From Tenacibaculum aquimarinum (GTDB lineage Bacteria > Bacteroidota > Bacteroidia > Flavobacteriales > Flavobacteriaceae): a stretch of DNA of 64,000 nt. Where the stretch lies: positions 248,001 to 312,000 of the forward strand of contig NZ_JAKGSC010000003.1 of the NCBI RefSeq assembly GCF_022478115.1. Direction: 5' to 3'. Below the pieces are notes generated by a model, which ran no database searches, was not told the origin of the DNA, and saw nothing but the letters and a program-made list of their open reading frames with translations. A program made the translations under genes and the position numbers. This document shows positions 34,096 through 43,859 of the stretch, one piece after another (the first letter of the stretch is position 1; each line of letters starts with the position of its first letter).

Positions 34096-35901
34096 ATGTC
34101 TGAAGAAACAAAAAACACTACTGAAGAAGTAGTAACTACACCAGAAGCAGTTCAAGAAACTGTAAACCCAGCACAATTTTTAGCAACATTTAACTGGCAT
34201 AAATACGAAGAAGGTATTGATGAGGTTGATGAATCTAAATTAGCAGAATTCGAAAAAGCGTTAGAAGGAACTGTAGGTTTCGTAAACGAACGTGATGTAA
34301 TCGAAGGAACTGTAACAAGAATTACTGAGCGTGATGCAATTATTGACATCAACTCTAAGTCAGAAGGAGTTATTTCTTTAAACGAATTCCGTTACAACCA
34401 AGGTTTAGCTGTTGGAGATAAAGTAGAAGTATTAGTTGACAAAAGAGAAGATGCAACTGGTCAATTAGTATTATCTCACAAAAAAGCTCGTGTAATTAAA
34501 GCATGGGATAGAGTAAACAACGCACACGAAACAGGAGAAATTGTTAACGGTTTTGTTAAGTGTCGTACAAGAGGAGGTATGATTGTAGATGTATTCGGTA
34601 TCGAAGCATTCTTACCAGGATCTCAAATTGATGTTAAGCCAATTAGAGATTACGATCAGTATGTAGAAAAAACTATGGAATTCAAAGTTGTAAAAATCAA
34701 CCACGAATTTAAAAACGTAGTAGTATCTCATAAAGCTCTTATTGAAGCAGATTTAGAAGATCAAAAGAAAGAAATCATTGGCCAATTAGAAAAAGGACAA
34801 GTATTAGAAGGTGTTGTAAAAAACATTACTTCTTATGGTGTGTTCGTAGATTTAGGTGGTGTAGATGGTTTAGTTCACATTACAGATTTATCTTGGTCAA
34901 GAATTAACCACCCGAACGAGGTTGTTGAGTTAGATCAAAAATTAAACGTTGTAATCTTAGATTTCGATGACAACAAATCTAGAATCCAATTAGGATTAAA
35001 ACAATTATCAGCACATCCTTGGGAAGCTTTAAATACTGACTTAAAAGTTGGAGATAAAGTAAACGGAGAAGTAGTTGTAATTGCAGATTACGGTGCATTC
35101 GTAGAAATAGAAGAAGGTGTTGAAGGATTAATTCACGTATCAGAAATGTCTTGGTCTACGCACTTACGTTCAGCTCAAGATTTCGTAAAAGTTGGAGATA
35201 AAGTAGAAGCGCAAGTTTTAACTTTAGACCGTGAAGACCGTAAAATGTCTTTAGGTATGAAACAATTACACCCAGATCCATGGACAGATATTACATCTAA
35301 ATATCCAGTAGGTTCTACACACACAGGTATTGTACGTAACTATACAAACTTTGGTGTATTCGTAGAAATGGAAGAAGGTATAGACGGTTTAGTTTATATT
35401 TCTGATTTATCTTGGACTAAGAAAATTAAGCATCCATCAGATTTCGTATCTGTAGGAGACAAATTAGAAGTTCAAGTATTAGAATTAGACGTAGAAAACA
35501 GAAAATTAAACTTAGGTCATAAGCAAACACAAGACAATCCTTGGGATGGTCATGAAGCTACTTATGCTTTAGATTCTGTACACGCAGGAACAATTAAAGA
35601 TAAGAATGATAAAGGCGCAACTGTAACATTTGCAGATGGTGTAGAAGCATTCGTTCCAGGACGTTTATTAGAAAAAGAAGACGGAAGTAAATTAGGAAAA
35701 GGAGATTCTGCAGATTTCAAAATTATTGAATTCAGTAAAGAATACCGTAGAATAGTTGCTTCTCATACAGCTTTATTCAAAGAAGAAGAAAAGAGAAACA
35801 TCAAAGCTGCTGCTAAGAAAGCTGCAGACGTTGAAAAAACAACTCTTGGAGACATCGGTGGATTGGCTGAGTTAAAGAAGAAAATGGATTCTAAGAACTA
35901 A
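34096..35901 (+). CDS. rpsA: 30S ribosomal protein S1
   Basis: Binds mRNA on the small ribosomal subunit and helps initiation. It has 601 residues, with an acidic N-terminal tail (SEETKNTTEEVVTTPEAVQE) and a series of S1 (OB-fold) repeats; clear examples begin at about residues 70, 145, 235, 320 and 405, as in GQVLEGVVKNITSYGVFVDL then GGVDGLVHITDLSWSRINHP, and the last is degenerate near 500. This length is usual in Bacteroidota. In this phylum start sites lack Shine-Dalgarno sequences, so S1 may matter more. It is monocistronic with promoter and terminator. Confidence 0.96.
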   Translation: MSEETKNTTEEVVTTPEAVQETVNPAQFLATFNWHKYEEGIDEVDESKLAEFEKALEGTVGFVNERDVIEGTVTRITERDAIIDINSKSEGVISLNEFRYNQGLAVGDKVEVLVDKREDATGQLVLSHKKARVIKAWDRVNNAHETGEIVNGFVKCRTRGGMIVDVFGIEAFLPGSQIDVKPIRDYDQYVEKTMEFKVVKINHEFKNVVVSHKALIEADLEDQKKEIIGQLEKGQVLEGVVKNITSYGVFVDLGGVDGLVHITDLSWSRINHPNEVVELDQKLNVVILDFDDNKSRIQLGLKQLSAHPWEALNTDLKVGDKVNGEVVVIADYGAFVEIEEGVEGLIHVSEMSWSTHLRSAQDFVKVGDKVEAQVLTLDREDRKMSLGMKQLHPDPWTDITSKYPVGSTHTGIVRNYTNFGVFVEMEEGIDGLVYISDLSWTKKIKHPSDFVSVGDKLEVQVLELDVENRKLNLGHKQTQDNPWDGHEATYALDSVHAGTIKDKNDKGATVTFADGVEAFVPGRLLEKEDGSKLGKGDSADFKIIEFSKEYRRIVASHTALFKEEEKRNIKAAAKKAADVEKTTLGDIGGLAELKKKMDSKN

Positions 35902-35925
35902 TATTCTTACTACCATAAATTACAG

Positions 35926-35956
35926 AAAGCCGTTACGTAAGTAGCGGCTTTTTTTT
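35926..35956 (+). terminator. Terminator after rpsA
   Basis: AAAGCCGTTAC and GTAGCGGCTTT pair around GTAA, then T run. Confidence 0.87.
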
Positions 35957-36003
35957 GTTCTGAACTTGTTTCATAATCTTATGATTTTATATTTTTTTTA
36001 CTT

Positions 36004-36084
36004 GGGCGTTCCCTTTCAGGTCGCGCTTTTCGCTGTATCTTTTATTCATTCTTCATAAAAGGATGCCGCTACAATCCCTAACGC
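36004..36084 (+). repeat. Dispersed repeat R, copy 4
   Basis: Begins GGGCGTTCCC, contains TTCAGGTCGCGCTTTTCGCT, then ATCTTTTATTC and the partner CATAAAAGGAT (hairpin), then GCCGCTACAATCCCTAACGC. The ends GGGCGTT and TAACGC are complementary. It follows the rpsA terminator by 48 bases, in the same orientation as rpsA. Confidence 0.75.
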
Positions 36085-36190
36085 AACTACTTGCTAACAA
36101 AAAGTAATTTTTCTTTTGTCTTTTCTCTTTAATCTTTTATCTAATTCGTATTTTTACACTCAAACAAATTGTAAAAAGTAAATTAAAGAA

Positions 36191-37582
36191 ATGACATTAA
36201 TAAAATCTATATCAGGAATAAGAGGAACAATTGGAGGAAATATTGGAGATAATTTAACACCAATAGATGCCGTAAAATTTGCATCCGCTTACGGAACCTT
36301 TATCAAAAATAACAATCCTAAGAAAGATAAAATAAAAATTATTATTGGTAGAGATGCACGTATTTCTGGTAAAATGATAAGTTCTTTAGTAGCAAATACA
36401 TTGGTAGGTTTGGGAATTGATGTTGTAGATTTAGGATTATCAACAACACCAACAGTAGAAGTTGCTGTACCGTTAGAAAAAGCCGATGGAGGAATCATTT
36501 TAACAGCATCGCACAACCCAAAACAATGGAATGCGTTAAAGTTATTAAATGAAAAAGGAGAGTTTTTAAATGGAGAAGACGGAGCAAAGATTTTAGAAAT
36601 TGCAGAAAGCGATAACCTAACATTTGCAGAAGTAGACGATTTAGGAACGTATAAGAAGAATAAGAAGTACTTAAAAAAACATATAAAAGAAGTTTTAAAG
36701 TTAGATTTAGTTGATGTAAAAGCAATTAAAAAAGCAAACTTTAAAGTTGTAGTTGATGGTGTAAACTCTACTGGAGGAATCTTTATTCCAGCTTTATTAA
36801 AAAAGTTAAACGTAGAATGTGTTGAGTTATATTGTGAGCCAAACGGACAGTTTCCTCACAACCCAGAACCATTAAAAGAAAACTTAACCGATATTGCTGA
36901 ATTGGTAGTTAAAGAAAAAGCTGATTTAGGAATTGTTGTAGATCCAGACGTAGATAGATTAGCGTTAATCTCAGAAGATGGTTCTATGTTTGGAGAAGAA
37001 TACACACTAGTTGCTTGTGCAGATTACGTTTTAGGACGTTTAGGAGGCGGAAACACAGTTTCTAACCTTTCATCTTCAAGAGCGCTTAGAGATGTTACAG
37101 AAAAGCACGGAGGAACCTATACAGCTTCAGCAGTTGGAGAAGTAAACGTGGTAATTAAAATGAAAGAAACAAACACCGTAATTGGTGGAGAAGGAAATGG
37201 AGGAATTATTTATCCAGCTTCTCACTACGGAAGAGATTCTTTAGTTGGTGTAGCGTTGTTTTTATCGCATTTAGCACACAAGAAAATGTCTTGTAAAGAA
37301 TTAAGAGATTCGTATCCAAGTTACTTTATGAGTAAAAATAAGATTCAATTAACACCACAAATAAATGTTGATGAAATCTTAGAAACAATGGCTTCAACAT
37401 ATAAAAATGAAGATGTAAACACTATAGATGGTGTAAAAATTGATTTTGCAGAAGAATGGATTCATTTAAGAAAATCGAATACAGAGCCAATTATTAGAAT
37501 TTATACAGAAGCTAAAAGTCAGCAAAAAGCAGACGATTTAGCGGTGCGTTTTATCAAAGAAATAGAAGAAATTATTAAGTAA
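36191..37582 (+). CDS. glmM: Phosphoglucosamine mutase
   Basis: Converts glucosamine-6-phosphate to glucosamine-1-phosphate for peptidoglycan and lipopolysaccharide. It has 463 residues. The phosphoserine loop is LTASHNPKQWNALK (near residue 100-113), the Mg site is VVDPDVDRLALIS (near 253-265), the substrate loop GGEGNGGIIYPASHYGRDS (about 335-353) and the C-terminal phosphate loop RKSNTEPIIRIYTEA. The substrate specificity between phosphoglucomutase and phosphoglucosamine mutase is set by these loops and fits the shorter GlmM-like group of Bacteroidota. The class V aminotransferase gene follows 39 bases later. Confidence 0.88.
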   Translation: MTLIKSISGIRGTIGGNIGDNLTPIDAVKFASAYGTFIKNNNPKKDKIKIIIGRDARISGKMISSLVANTLVGLGIDVVDLGLSTTPTVEVAVPLEKADGGIILTASHNPKQWNALKLLNEKGEFLNGEDGAKILEIAESDNLTFAEVDDLGTYKKNKKYLKKHIKEVLKLDLVDVKAIKKANFKVVVDGVNSTGGIFIPALLKKLNVECVELYCEPNGQFPHNPEPLKENLTDIAELVVKEKADLGIVVDPDVDRLALISEDGSMFGEEYTLVACADYVLGRLGGGNTVSNLSSSRALRDVTEKHGGTYTASAVGEVNVVIKMKETNTVIGGEGNGGIIYPASHYGRDSLVGVALFLSHLAHKKMSCKELRDSYPSYFMSKNKIQLTPQINVDEILETMASTYKNEDVNTIDGVKIDFAEEWIHLRKSNTEPIIRIYTEAKSQQKADDLAVRFIKEIEEIIK

Positions 37583-37621
37583 AAGTACTTCTTAGTAAAG
37601 TAGTATAATTCGTTGTTTATT

Positions 37622-39091
37622 ATGAGTAATTTAGAACAGTATTTTCAGCAATTTAGAAAGCATATTATTGGTAAAGACCAAACATTTATGTCTCCTTATG
37701 GTGAACAAAAAATTATATATTGTGATTGGACTGCAAGTGGAAGATTGTACAGACCAATAGAAGAAAAGTTAATAAATGATTTAGGTCCTTTTGTAGCAAA
37801 TACTCATACAGAAACTTCTACTACAGGTGCAGCAATGACATTGGCGTACCATGAAGCTAGAAATATTATTAAACGTCATGTAAATGCTTCTAAAAATGAT
37901 ATTCTTATTACTGAAGGAAGTGGAATGACAGGTGTTGTAAATAAGTTTCAACGAATTTTAGGATTAAAAATTTCTGAAAATTTAAAAGAAAATACTATTG
38001 TTCCTGAAAAGAAAAAACCAGTAGTTTTTGTTAGCCACATGGAACACCATTCTAATCAGACTTCATGGTTAGAAACTATAGCAGATGTTGTAGTTGTTCC
38101 TTGTAATAAAGCAGGTTTAGTTTGTTTGCAAATGTTTGAAGAAACAATAATTAAATATAAAGATAGACCAATAAAAATTGCTTCAATAAGTGGAGGTTCT
38201 AATGTAACAGGAATTAAAACAAATCACCATAAAGTTGCAGCCTTAATTCATAAATATGGCGGATTGTGTTTTGTAGATTTTGCGTGTTCAGCACCATATA
38301 TCGATATAGATATGCATCCAGAAAATGAAGATGAATATTTAGATGCAGTTCTATTTTCTCCTCATAAATTTTTAGGAGGACCTGGAAGTTCGGGGGTTTT
38401 AATTTTTAATAAGAAACTATACAAAAACATGATTCCTGATAACCCAGGAGGAGGAACTGTTAGTTATACAAATCCTTGGGGACAACATGATTATTTTGAT
38501 GATGTAGAAACTAGAGAAGATGGTGGAACTCCTGCTTTTTTACAAACCATAAAAATTGCATTAAGTATTCAGTTGAAAGATAAAATGGGAACTGAAAACA
38601 TTAAAAAGCGAGAAGATGAAATAAACGAGCAATTATTTGCTGTTTTAGAAAGTTTGGAAGGTGTACATATTTTAGCGCCCAATAATAAAGATAGATTGAG
38701 TATTTTTTCTTTTTATTTCGAAAAATATCATTTCAATTTAGTTGTTAAATTGTTAAATGATAGGTTTGGAATACAAACACGTGGTGGTTGTTCTTGTGCA
38801 GGAACTTATGGGCATTTCTTATTAAATGTAAATCAAGAAACATCTAATAGAATTAAAGGAGAAATTTTAGAAGGTTGTAATACTGAAAAACCAGGTTGGA
38901 TTCGCCTTTCAATTCATCCAACAATTACAAATGAAGAAATTAACTTTATCTGTGATTCCTTAAGAATTCTTAATGAAAATATAGCAGATTGGTCTAAGGA
39001 TTATAAATACGACATGCAGAAAAATGACTATGTTCACATTTCAGCAAAACCAATAGAAAAGAAATTAGTAGAAAACTGGTTTTCAGTTTAA
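37622..39091 (+). CDS. Class V-fold PLP-dependent aminotransferase/desulfurase-like enzyme
   Basis: A 489-residue enzyme of the aminotransferase class V type, larger than usual cysteine desulfurases. Visible: IYCDWTASGRLYRPIEEKLI near 30, NTHTETSTTGAAMTLAYHEA, the His of SHMEHHSNQTSWLE, the PLP phosphate/ring Asp in FVDFACSAPYIDIDM, and the lysine in FSPHKFLGGPGSSGVLIF. A C-terminal GGCSCAGTYGHFLL stretch resembles the sulfur-accepting cysteine of desulfurases, which hints at a desulfurase or lyase activity, but the substrate is unknown. TTG 37613 gives three extra residues; ATG 37622 is chosen. Confidence 0.85.
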   Translation: MSNLEQYFQQFRKHIIGKDQTFMSPYGEQKIIYCDWTASGRLYRPIEEKLINDLGPFVANTHTETSTTGAAMTLAYHEARNIIKRHVNASKNDILITEGSGMTGVVNKFQRILGLKISENLKENTIVPEKKKPVVFVSHMEHHSNQTSWLETIADVVVVPCNKAGLVCLQMFEETIIKYKDRPIKIASISGGSNVTGIKTNHHKVAALIHKYGGLCFVDFACSAPYIDIDMHPENEDEYLDAVLFSPHKFLGGPGSSGVLIFNKKLYKNMIPDNPGGGTVSYTNPWGQHDYFDDVETREDGGTPAFLQTIKIALSIQLKDKMGTENIKKREDEINEQLFAVLESLEGVHILAPNNKDRLSIFSFYFEKYHFNLVVKLLNDRFGIQTRGGCSCAGTYGHFLLNVNQETSNRIKGEILEGCNTEKPGWIRLSIHPTITNEEINFICDSLRILNENIADWSKDYKYDMQKNDYVHISAKPIEKKLVENWFSV

Positions 39092-39993
39092 GCTTTCTTT
39101 CTAAGTTTTAACCATTCATCATATTTGCCTTTATGCTTGAATCTCTTATGAGACCAAAGATAAAACTCGGGCTGTTTTACAATATGATCTTCCGTTATTT
39201 TAAGGTATTTTTCAGTTAAATCATAATCTTTAAAATCGTTTGGAGATGCTGTTATTAATTGTAAATCAGAAGTGTAATGCCCTCTTTTAATTTTAGTTGT
39301 ATTAATATTTACAACAGCAAGATTAAATTTTTTGGCTATAGTTTCTGCGCCAGTATGTACAGGAACAAAATTATTTAAAAATGTAGCCCAATGTCTTGTT
39401 TTAATTGGCATAGGAGATTGGTCGCTAAGCAACATATATAAACTTTGTTGTTTGGTTTTAAATCGCTCCTGAAGCTTGCTATTGAATAATCCTGTAGGGC
39501 AACCATTATAACCAAACCTAATTCTAGAATTATAAATTACTTTCTCAAAATATTTATTCTGAATTTTTGTGTAAGCTCCTAAGCAGCTAATGTCCACAAA
39601 TAAAGGCAGACCAAAAGCCCATTCCCAATTTGCTTGGTGTGAACCTACTAAAGCAATATTTTTACCTTCTTTAGTTAATTTATCAATAATTTCGATATTG
39701 GTATACTGATATCTTTTCTTTATTTCTTTTTCAGAAATTGAAAAGGATTTTATGCTTTCAAATATTAAATCTGTAAAATGTTGGAAGAATTTTTTAGAAA
39801 TGCTTTTAAGTTCTTTTTCACTTTTATCAGGAAAGGCAGCTTGTATGTTGCTATAAACTACTTTTTTTCTATAGCCTACTATGTAATATAGAATAAAGAA
39901 AGAGATGTTAGATTTTAGATACAAAATTGGCATTGGTAACCTTGAGGTAATCCATATTATAGGATATACAATTGCGAAAATTAAAAGTTTCAT
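39088..39993 (-). CDS. LpxL-family lysophospholipid/lipid A acyltransferase
   Basis: A 301-residue protein with an N-terminal hydrophobic anchor (LLIFAIVYPIIWITSRLPMP) and the acyltransferase motif GSHQANWEWAFGLPLFVD near residues 116-133, corresponding to HxxNWE of the LpxL/LpxM family. SLYMLLSDQSPMPIKTRHWA and FVPVHTGAETIAKKF are the further conserved blocks. It probably adds a secondary acyl chain to lipid A at the inner membrane. It ends four bases inside the class V enzyme gene (convergent). Confidence 0.88.
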   Translation of the reverse strand: MKLLIFAIVYPIIWITSRLPMPILYLKSNISFFILYYIVGYRKKVVYSNIQAAFPDKSEKELKSISKKFFQHFTDLIFESIKSFSISEKEIKKRYQYTNIEIIDKLTKEGKNIALVGSHQANWEWAFGLPLFVDISCLGAYTKIQNKYFEKVIYNSRIRFGYNGCPTGLFNSKLQERFKTKQQSLYMLLSDQSPMPIKTRHWATFLNNFVPVHTGAETIAKKFNLAVVNINTTKIKRGHYTSDLQLITASPNDFKDYDLTEKYLKITEDHIVKQPEFYLWSHKRFKHKGKYDEWLKLRKKA

Positions 39994-40092
39994 AGAGTTG
40001 TTTGCTTACTACAAATATCTAACATTTCTATAAATTAACATATTCTAATACAAATTAATAATTTTGCGTAAATTTACCCGAATTTTTAACGA

Positions 40093-40734
40093 ATGAATCA
40101 AGTAGTTTTATTAATAATTATTGCAACAGTTTTATTCTCCTACAAAGGATTTAACGATTTTTCTTTTTTTGATAAATATAAATTTCAAGTAGGTAAAATA
40201 CTAGGAGGAGATAAAATAAGAATGTTAACATCTGGATTTTTACATGCAGATTGGATGCATTTAGGTTTCAATATGTATGCTTTATATTTATTTGGAGGTA
40301 TTGTAATTAATAATTTAGGAAATACAAGTTTCTTAATTATCTATTTTGGTAGTTTACTTATAGCAAGTATGTATTCTTTACATTATCATAAAAAAGAACC
40401 CTATTACAGTGCAATTGGAGCTTCTGGTGCAGTTTCTGGAATCGTCTATTCTGCAATAATGCTGTATCCAGATATGGAACTAATTATGTTTCCTTTGCCA
40501 ATACCGATTCCGGGATATATTTTTGGAGTAGGGTATTTATTATATTCAATCTATGGAATGAAAAAACAGCTAGGAAATGTTGGTCATTCAGCTCACTTAG
40601 GAGGAGCAATGGGAGGTTTTATTCTTACCATTGTGTTATTTCCTCAAATAATTTCAATAAACAAAACAATGATACTTTTATTAGCAGTTCCAATTATTGG
40701 CTTATTGCTTTTTGGTAGTAAATTAAAAAAATAG
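40093..40734 (+). CDS. Rhomboid family intramembrane serine protease
   Basis: A 213-residue, six-segment membrane protein. The catalytic serine is in IGASGAVSGIVY (about residues 112-123) and the catalytic histidine in VGHSAHLGGAMGG (about 163-175). FLHADWMHLGFNMYALYLFG is the typical L1/TM2 region. It cleaves proteins within the membrane; the substrates are unknown. TAATTTTG at 40059-40066 is a possible -7 box. The O-antigen ligase gene follows after 13 bases. Confidence 0.92.
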   Translation: MNQVVLLIIIATVLFSYKGFNDFSFFDKYKFQVGKILGGDKIRMLTSGFLHADWMHLGFNMYALYLFGGIVINNLGNTSFLIIYFGSLLIASMYSLHYHKKEPYYSAIGASGAVSGIVYSAIMLYPDMELIMFPLPIPIPGYIFGVGYLLYSIYGMKKQLGNVGHSAHLGGAMGGFILTIVLFPQIISINKTMILLLAVPIIGLLLFGSKLKK

Positions 40735-40747
40735 ATAAAGAAAAAAG

Positions 40748-43171
40748 ATGGACAAAACTCAAAACACTTCCCTAATATCAAAGATTATATTGCTACTATA
40801 TTTAGTTGTAGGTTTATCTCCAAAAGTAGTAGAAATAGAATACGAAGGTTTTCAATGGTTATACTTTTCTGTGTTAAATATAATATCATTAGGTTTTATT
40901 TATTCTCAAAAAGATGTTTTAAAGCCTTTTAATGTTGGTAAAAGTACCAAACAGTTTTTTTTAATATTCTTTTTGTTTTTTATTGCTTCACTTGTATCTA
41001 TTTTTCAAGCTACAATTGTCAGTGAAAGTTTGGTGCATATTGCCAGGTTGTTTAATGTAATTGTTGCAACTTTTGTAGTGTTTACTTTAGTTAAAAGTAA
41101 CCCCAAAGACTTTTTTGAATTTGTTTGTAAAATATGTGTGGTTTTATTGGCTTATCATTCTATAGTTACTCTAGAACATTATTTAGGTAATTATAATAAG
41201 CCTAGAAATAGAGAGTTATTTAAAACATTTTTATATTATTATGGAAATGTAAATATATTTACTGCAAGTTTAATTGTTAAACTTCCCTTTGCTATTTACT
41301 TATACTTTAAGAGTAATAGTAAAATTTGGAAAATGTTAAGTGGTATTGTAGTTTTTACAACTACGCTGTCATTAATTTTTGTAGGATCTAGAGCTGCGTT
41401 ATTATCTATGGTTTTAATTTTTGGAATAACATTTTTAACTTATTTATTATCTGTTTCTTCTAAAGAGAATAAAAAGCTGAAAATTGGAAACTTAACTTAT
41501 TTAATATTAGTTCCGTTGATTGCATTGTTTTTAATGATGAATGTAAATAGAATTGATAAAAATAAAATGAATTCTTTTGCTTTAGCTACAACTTATAGCT
41601 CTAATGATTATAAAAAATTAGATAGATTTATAGCAAAATACCCTAAAAGTGATGTAACAACAGTTGTAGTTAAGAAGGATCAAGATGATTTTTTAACCAA
41701 ACTAATAAAAGTTACGGGACGTTATAATATATGGAATTCTGCAATTGTAATTTTTAAAGAGAATCCATTTTTAGGAATTGGTTATGGAAATTATAAAATT
41801 TATCCTCATAAAAACTATTTTTTAAAGAAACAAAGTAGTGGAGGTACCTTTGGTAAACCTATTAGGGTTCATAATGATTTTTTTGAAAAGTTTGTCGAAA
41901 TAGGAATAATTGGAGGAATACTTTATTTAATGCTTTTCATATTTATTTTAAAACAATTAATATCTAAATTTAAAAGTGAAAATAAGGAAATAGTGTTGTT
42001 TTTACTACTTTCAGGGTTGGCTTATACTATTGATGCGTTTTTTAATTTCCCACTAGAAAGAGCTCCTGTACAGTTGTTTTTTGTACTGGTTTCTGGGTTT
42101 GCTCTAGCATTAACAAATTCAAACAAAGAAGAGAAAGAAGCTTCTAGTATAACAAGTATTCTTTTTGTTCCTATTGTGTTAGTATCAATAATAACTATTT
42201 TTTCTAATTATCTAGTTTTTAAAGCTTATAGTATTAATACAGCTATTAAGAATGAAAAAGTTTTAAAGAAAAGAGGAGATTATGAGTTCACTTTTTCTGA
42301 AATGAATGGTTTAATAAAAGAATATCCAACTTTAGATCAAGATGGTATAAAAATGAAATACTATTTAGCTACCTATGCTGCAAAAGAACAAAAGTATGAC
42401 ACTGCCCTTGAGATATTAACTCAAGCTTCCAGTTTAAATGTCCATGATTTTTTAATAAAAAAGCAAAAAGCAGAAATCTTTTTAAAGGGGCTAAAACAAT
42501 TAGATAGTTCTGAACATTACTTTAAGGAAGTTTTTAATTCTTATCCATCTTACAAGTTTAACTATACAATGTTGAAAAATATATATAAAGGAAAAAAGGA
42601 TACTGTAAATTTCGAAAAATTAATGAATAAGTATACTTCAGTTAATAAGATTGATGCAGTAGCATGGATAAATAAAACTGATTATTTTTACAAGAAAAAT
42701 AAAGATTTAAAAGCTGCAATAGAAACTTTAGATACTGCTATATCTTATAGGAAAACTTTAAATTTGCTTGAAGCTAAACAAAAATTACAGAAGCACAAAA
42801 ACGTAAATAGTTATATTAAAAAAGCTGAAACAAAAAAACTTTATGATGAAGTAATTGCTTATTACAATAAGGGTAAGTTTACTGAAGCTAAAACTCTTCT
42901 TTTGAAAATGCTTAAAAATAATCCTAATGATCATTTTGCAGTTCTTTATATAGGTATTATGGAGTTAAGCTTAAAGAACTACGAGTCGTCAGTAAAGTAC
43001 TTAACAGAGTCTATAGATAAAAACATATTTAAAGACGGTAAGGCTGAGTATTGTAGGGCTTTGAGTTATGAAAAATTAGGTCAAAAAGAAAAAGCAAAAG
43101 CAGATTATAGAGCTGCAAGAGCTAAGAAGTTTCCGCAAGCAATGAGTTTGCCAGAATCAAAATATAAATAA
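40748..43171 (+). CDS. O-antigen ligase family protein with TPR C-terminus
   Basis: An 807-residue protein. The first 490 residues have about twelve hydrophobic segments with the Wzy_C/ligase core FGKPIRVHNDFFEKFVEIGI and an extracellular loop after GRYNIWNSAIVIFKENPFLG. The C-terminal 300 residues are a soluble helical region of tetratricopeptide type (EQKYDTALEILTQASSLNVH, GKFTEAKTLLLKMLKNNPND, LKNYESSVKYLTESIDKNIF). Such proteins join or polymerise surface glycans on the outer leaflet of the inner membrane. No other glycan genes are close by, so the glycan is unknown. Confidence 0.87.
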   Translation: MDKTQNTSLISKIILLLYLVVGLSPKVVEIEYEGFQWLYFSVLNIISLGFIYSQKDVLKPFNVGKSTKQFFLIFFLFFIASLVSIFQATIVSESLVHIARLFNVIVATFVVFTLVKSNPKDFFEFVCKICVVLLAYHSIVTLEHYLGNYNKPRNRELFKTFLYYYGNVNIFTASLIVKLPFAIYLYFKSNSKIWKMLSGIVVFTTTLSLIFVGSRAALLSMVLIFGITFLTYLLSVSSKENKKLKIGNLTYLILVPLIALFLMMNVNRIDKNKMNSFALATTYSSNDYKKLDRFIAKYPKSDVTTVVVKKDQDDFLTKLIKVTGRYNIWNSAIVIFKENPFLGIGYGNYKIYPHKNYFLKKQSSGGTFGKPIRVHNDFFEKFVEIGIIGGILYLMLFIFILKQLISKFKSENKEIVLFLLLSGLAYTIDAFFNFPLERAPVQLFFVLVSGFALALTNSNKEEKEASSITSILFVPIVLVSIITIFSNYLVFKAYSINTAIKNEKVLKKRGDYEFTFSEMNGLIKEYPTLDQDGIKMKYYLATYAAKEQKYDTALEILTQASSLNVHDFLIKKQKAEIFLKGLKQLDSSEHYFKEVFNSYPSYKFNYTMLKNIYKGKKDTVNFEKLMNKYTSVNKIDAVAWINKTDYFYKKNKDLKAAIETLDTAISYRKTLNLLEAKQKLQKHKNVNSYIKKAETKKLYDEVIAYYNKGKFTEAKTLLLKMLKNNPNDHFAVLYIGIMELSLKNYESSVKYLTESIDKNIFKDGKAEYCRALSYEKLGQKEKAKADYRAARAKKFPQAMSLPESKYK

Positions 43172-43175
43172 AAAC

Positions 43176-43210
43176 AAAAATCCGAAACCATTTAGTTTCG
43201 GATTTTTTTT
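43176..43210. terminator. Bidirectional terminator between O-antigen ligase gene and tRNA-Gly
   Basis: AAATCCGAAAC and GTTTCGGATTT pair round CATTTA, with A and T runs on both sides. Confidence 0.87.
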
Positions 43211-43211
43211 G

Positions 43212-43284
43212 AGCGAAAGACCAGGTTCGAACTGGCGACATTCAGCTTGGAAGGCTGACGCTCTACCAACTGAGCTACTTTCGC
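43212..43284 (-). tRNA. tRNA-Gly (anticodon TCC)
   Basis: A 73-base cloverleaf on the minus strand: acceptor GCGAAAG/CTTTCGC, D arm GCTC...GAGC, anticodon arm TCAGC-CTTCCAA-GCTGA, so the anticodon is TCC, and T arm GCCAG-TTCGAAC-CTGGT. CCA is not encoded. A full promoter lies 14 bases upstream. Confidence 0.95.
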
Positions 43285-43297
43285 GGGTAAAGAGCTG

Positions 43298-43327
43298 CAA
43301 ATATAAGACCTATTTTTAGTTATGCAA
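43298..43327 (-). promoter_or_regulatory. Promoter of tRNA-Gly
   Basis: Minus strand TTG (43325-43327), 19 bases, TATATTTG (43298-43305), 13 bases before the tRNA 5' end. Confidence 0.75.
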
Positions 43328-43345
43328 CCTTTTTTTAGAAAAAAA

Positions 43346-43792
43346 TTAATAAAATTTATTGTCTTCCCTCAACACTTTTAAAAAATGAAATCCATATATA
43401 TTATAACCTTCATTATAATAAAACTTATGAGATTGATTATTAACTACATACGTGTTTAATTCAATTGCTTCACAACCTTTGGCAATTACATGAGTATTAA
43501 TCCAATTAAAAAATTGCTTTCCTAATTTTTGCCCTCTATAAGCTTCGTCAATTACAACATGGTCTGGCTCTGCACTTTTTCCAATATAATGTCTTGTTGA
43601 ATACCATAAACCAGAAATGCCTATTAAATCACCGTTTAAATACATTCCTATGCATTCATAATTAGTTAGTGAAGCCATTTCTTTAACACGTTCTTCTAAA
43701 ATATGCTTAGGTGTTTTAGTATTCAATTTTTGTAAAAGAGGAATTATTTTTAATATGTCTTTTGGAGCTATAGTTTGTATTTGAATACTCAT
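43346..43792 (-). CDS. GNAT family N-acetyltransferase
   Basis: 148 residues from MSIQIQTIAPKDILKIIPLL. The CoA loop is in DEAYRGQKLGKQFFNWINTH (RGQKLG matches RxxGxG/A), and NQSHKFYYNEGYNIYGFHFL is the C-terminal strand-helix pair. GISGLWYSTRHYIGKSAEPD precedes. The longer frame to 43849 overlaps the divergent gene and is rejected. The substrate is unknown. Confidence 0.85.
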   Translation of the reverse strand: MSIQIQTIAPKDILKIIPLLQKLNTKTPKHILEERVKEMASLTNYECIGMYLNGDLIGISGLWYSTRHYIGKSAEPDHVVIDEAYRGQKLGKQFFNWINTHVIAKGCEAIELNTYVVNNQSHKFYYNEGYNIYGFHFLKVLREDNKFY

Positions 43793-43859
43793 GGAAATAT
43801 TTTTTGTAAATATATTGTTTGTATATTTCCTAACCAATAGAAAAGACAACGAGATAAAA

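Noticed and set aside
40748-43171. A polysaccharide biosynthesis locus around the O-antigen ligase
   Set aside because: No glycosyltransferase, flippase or sugar-nucleotide genes lie close by; the rhomboid and tRNA genes flank it.
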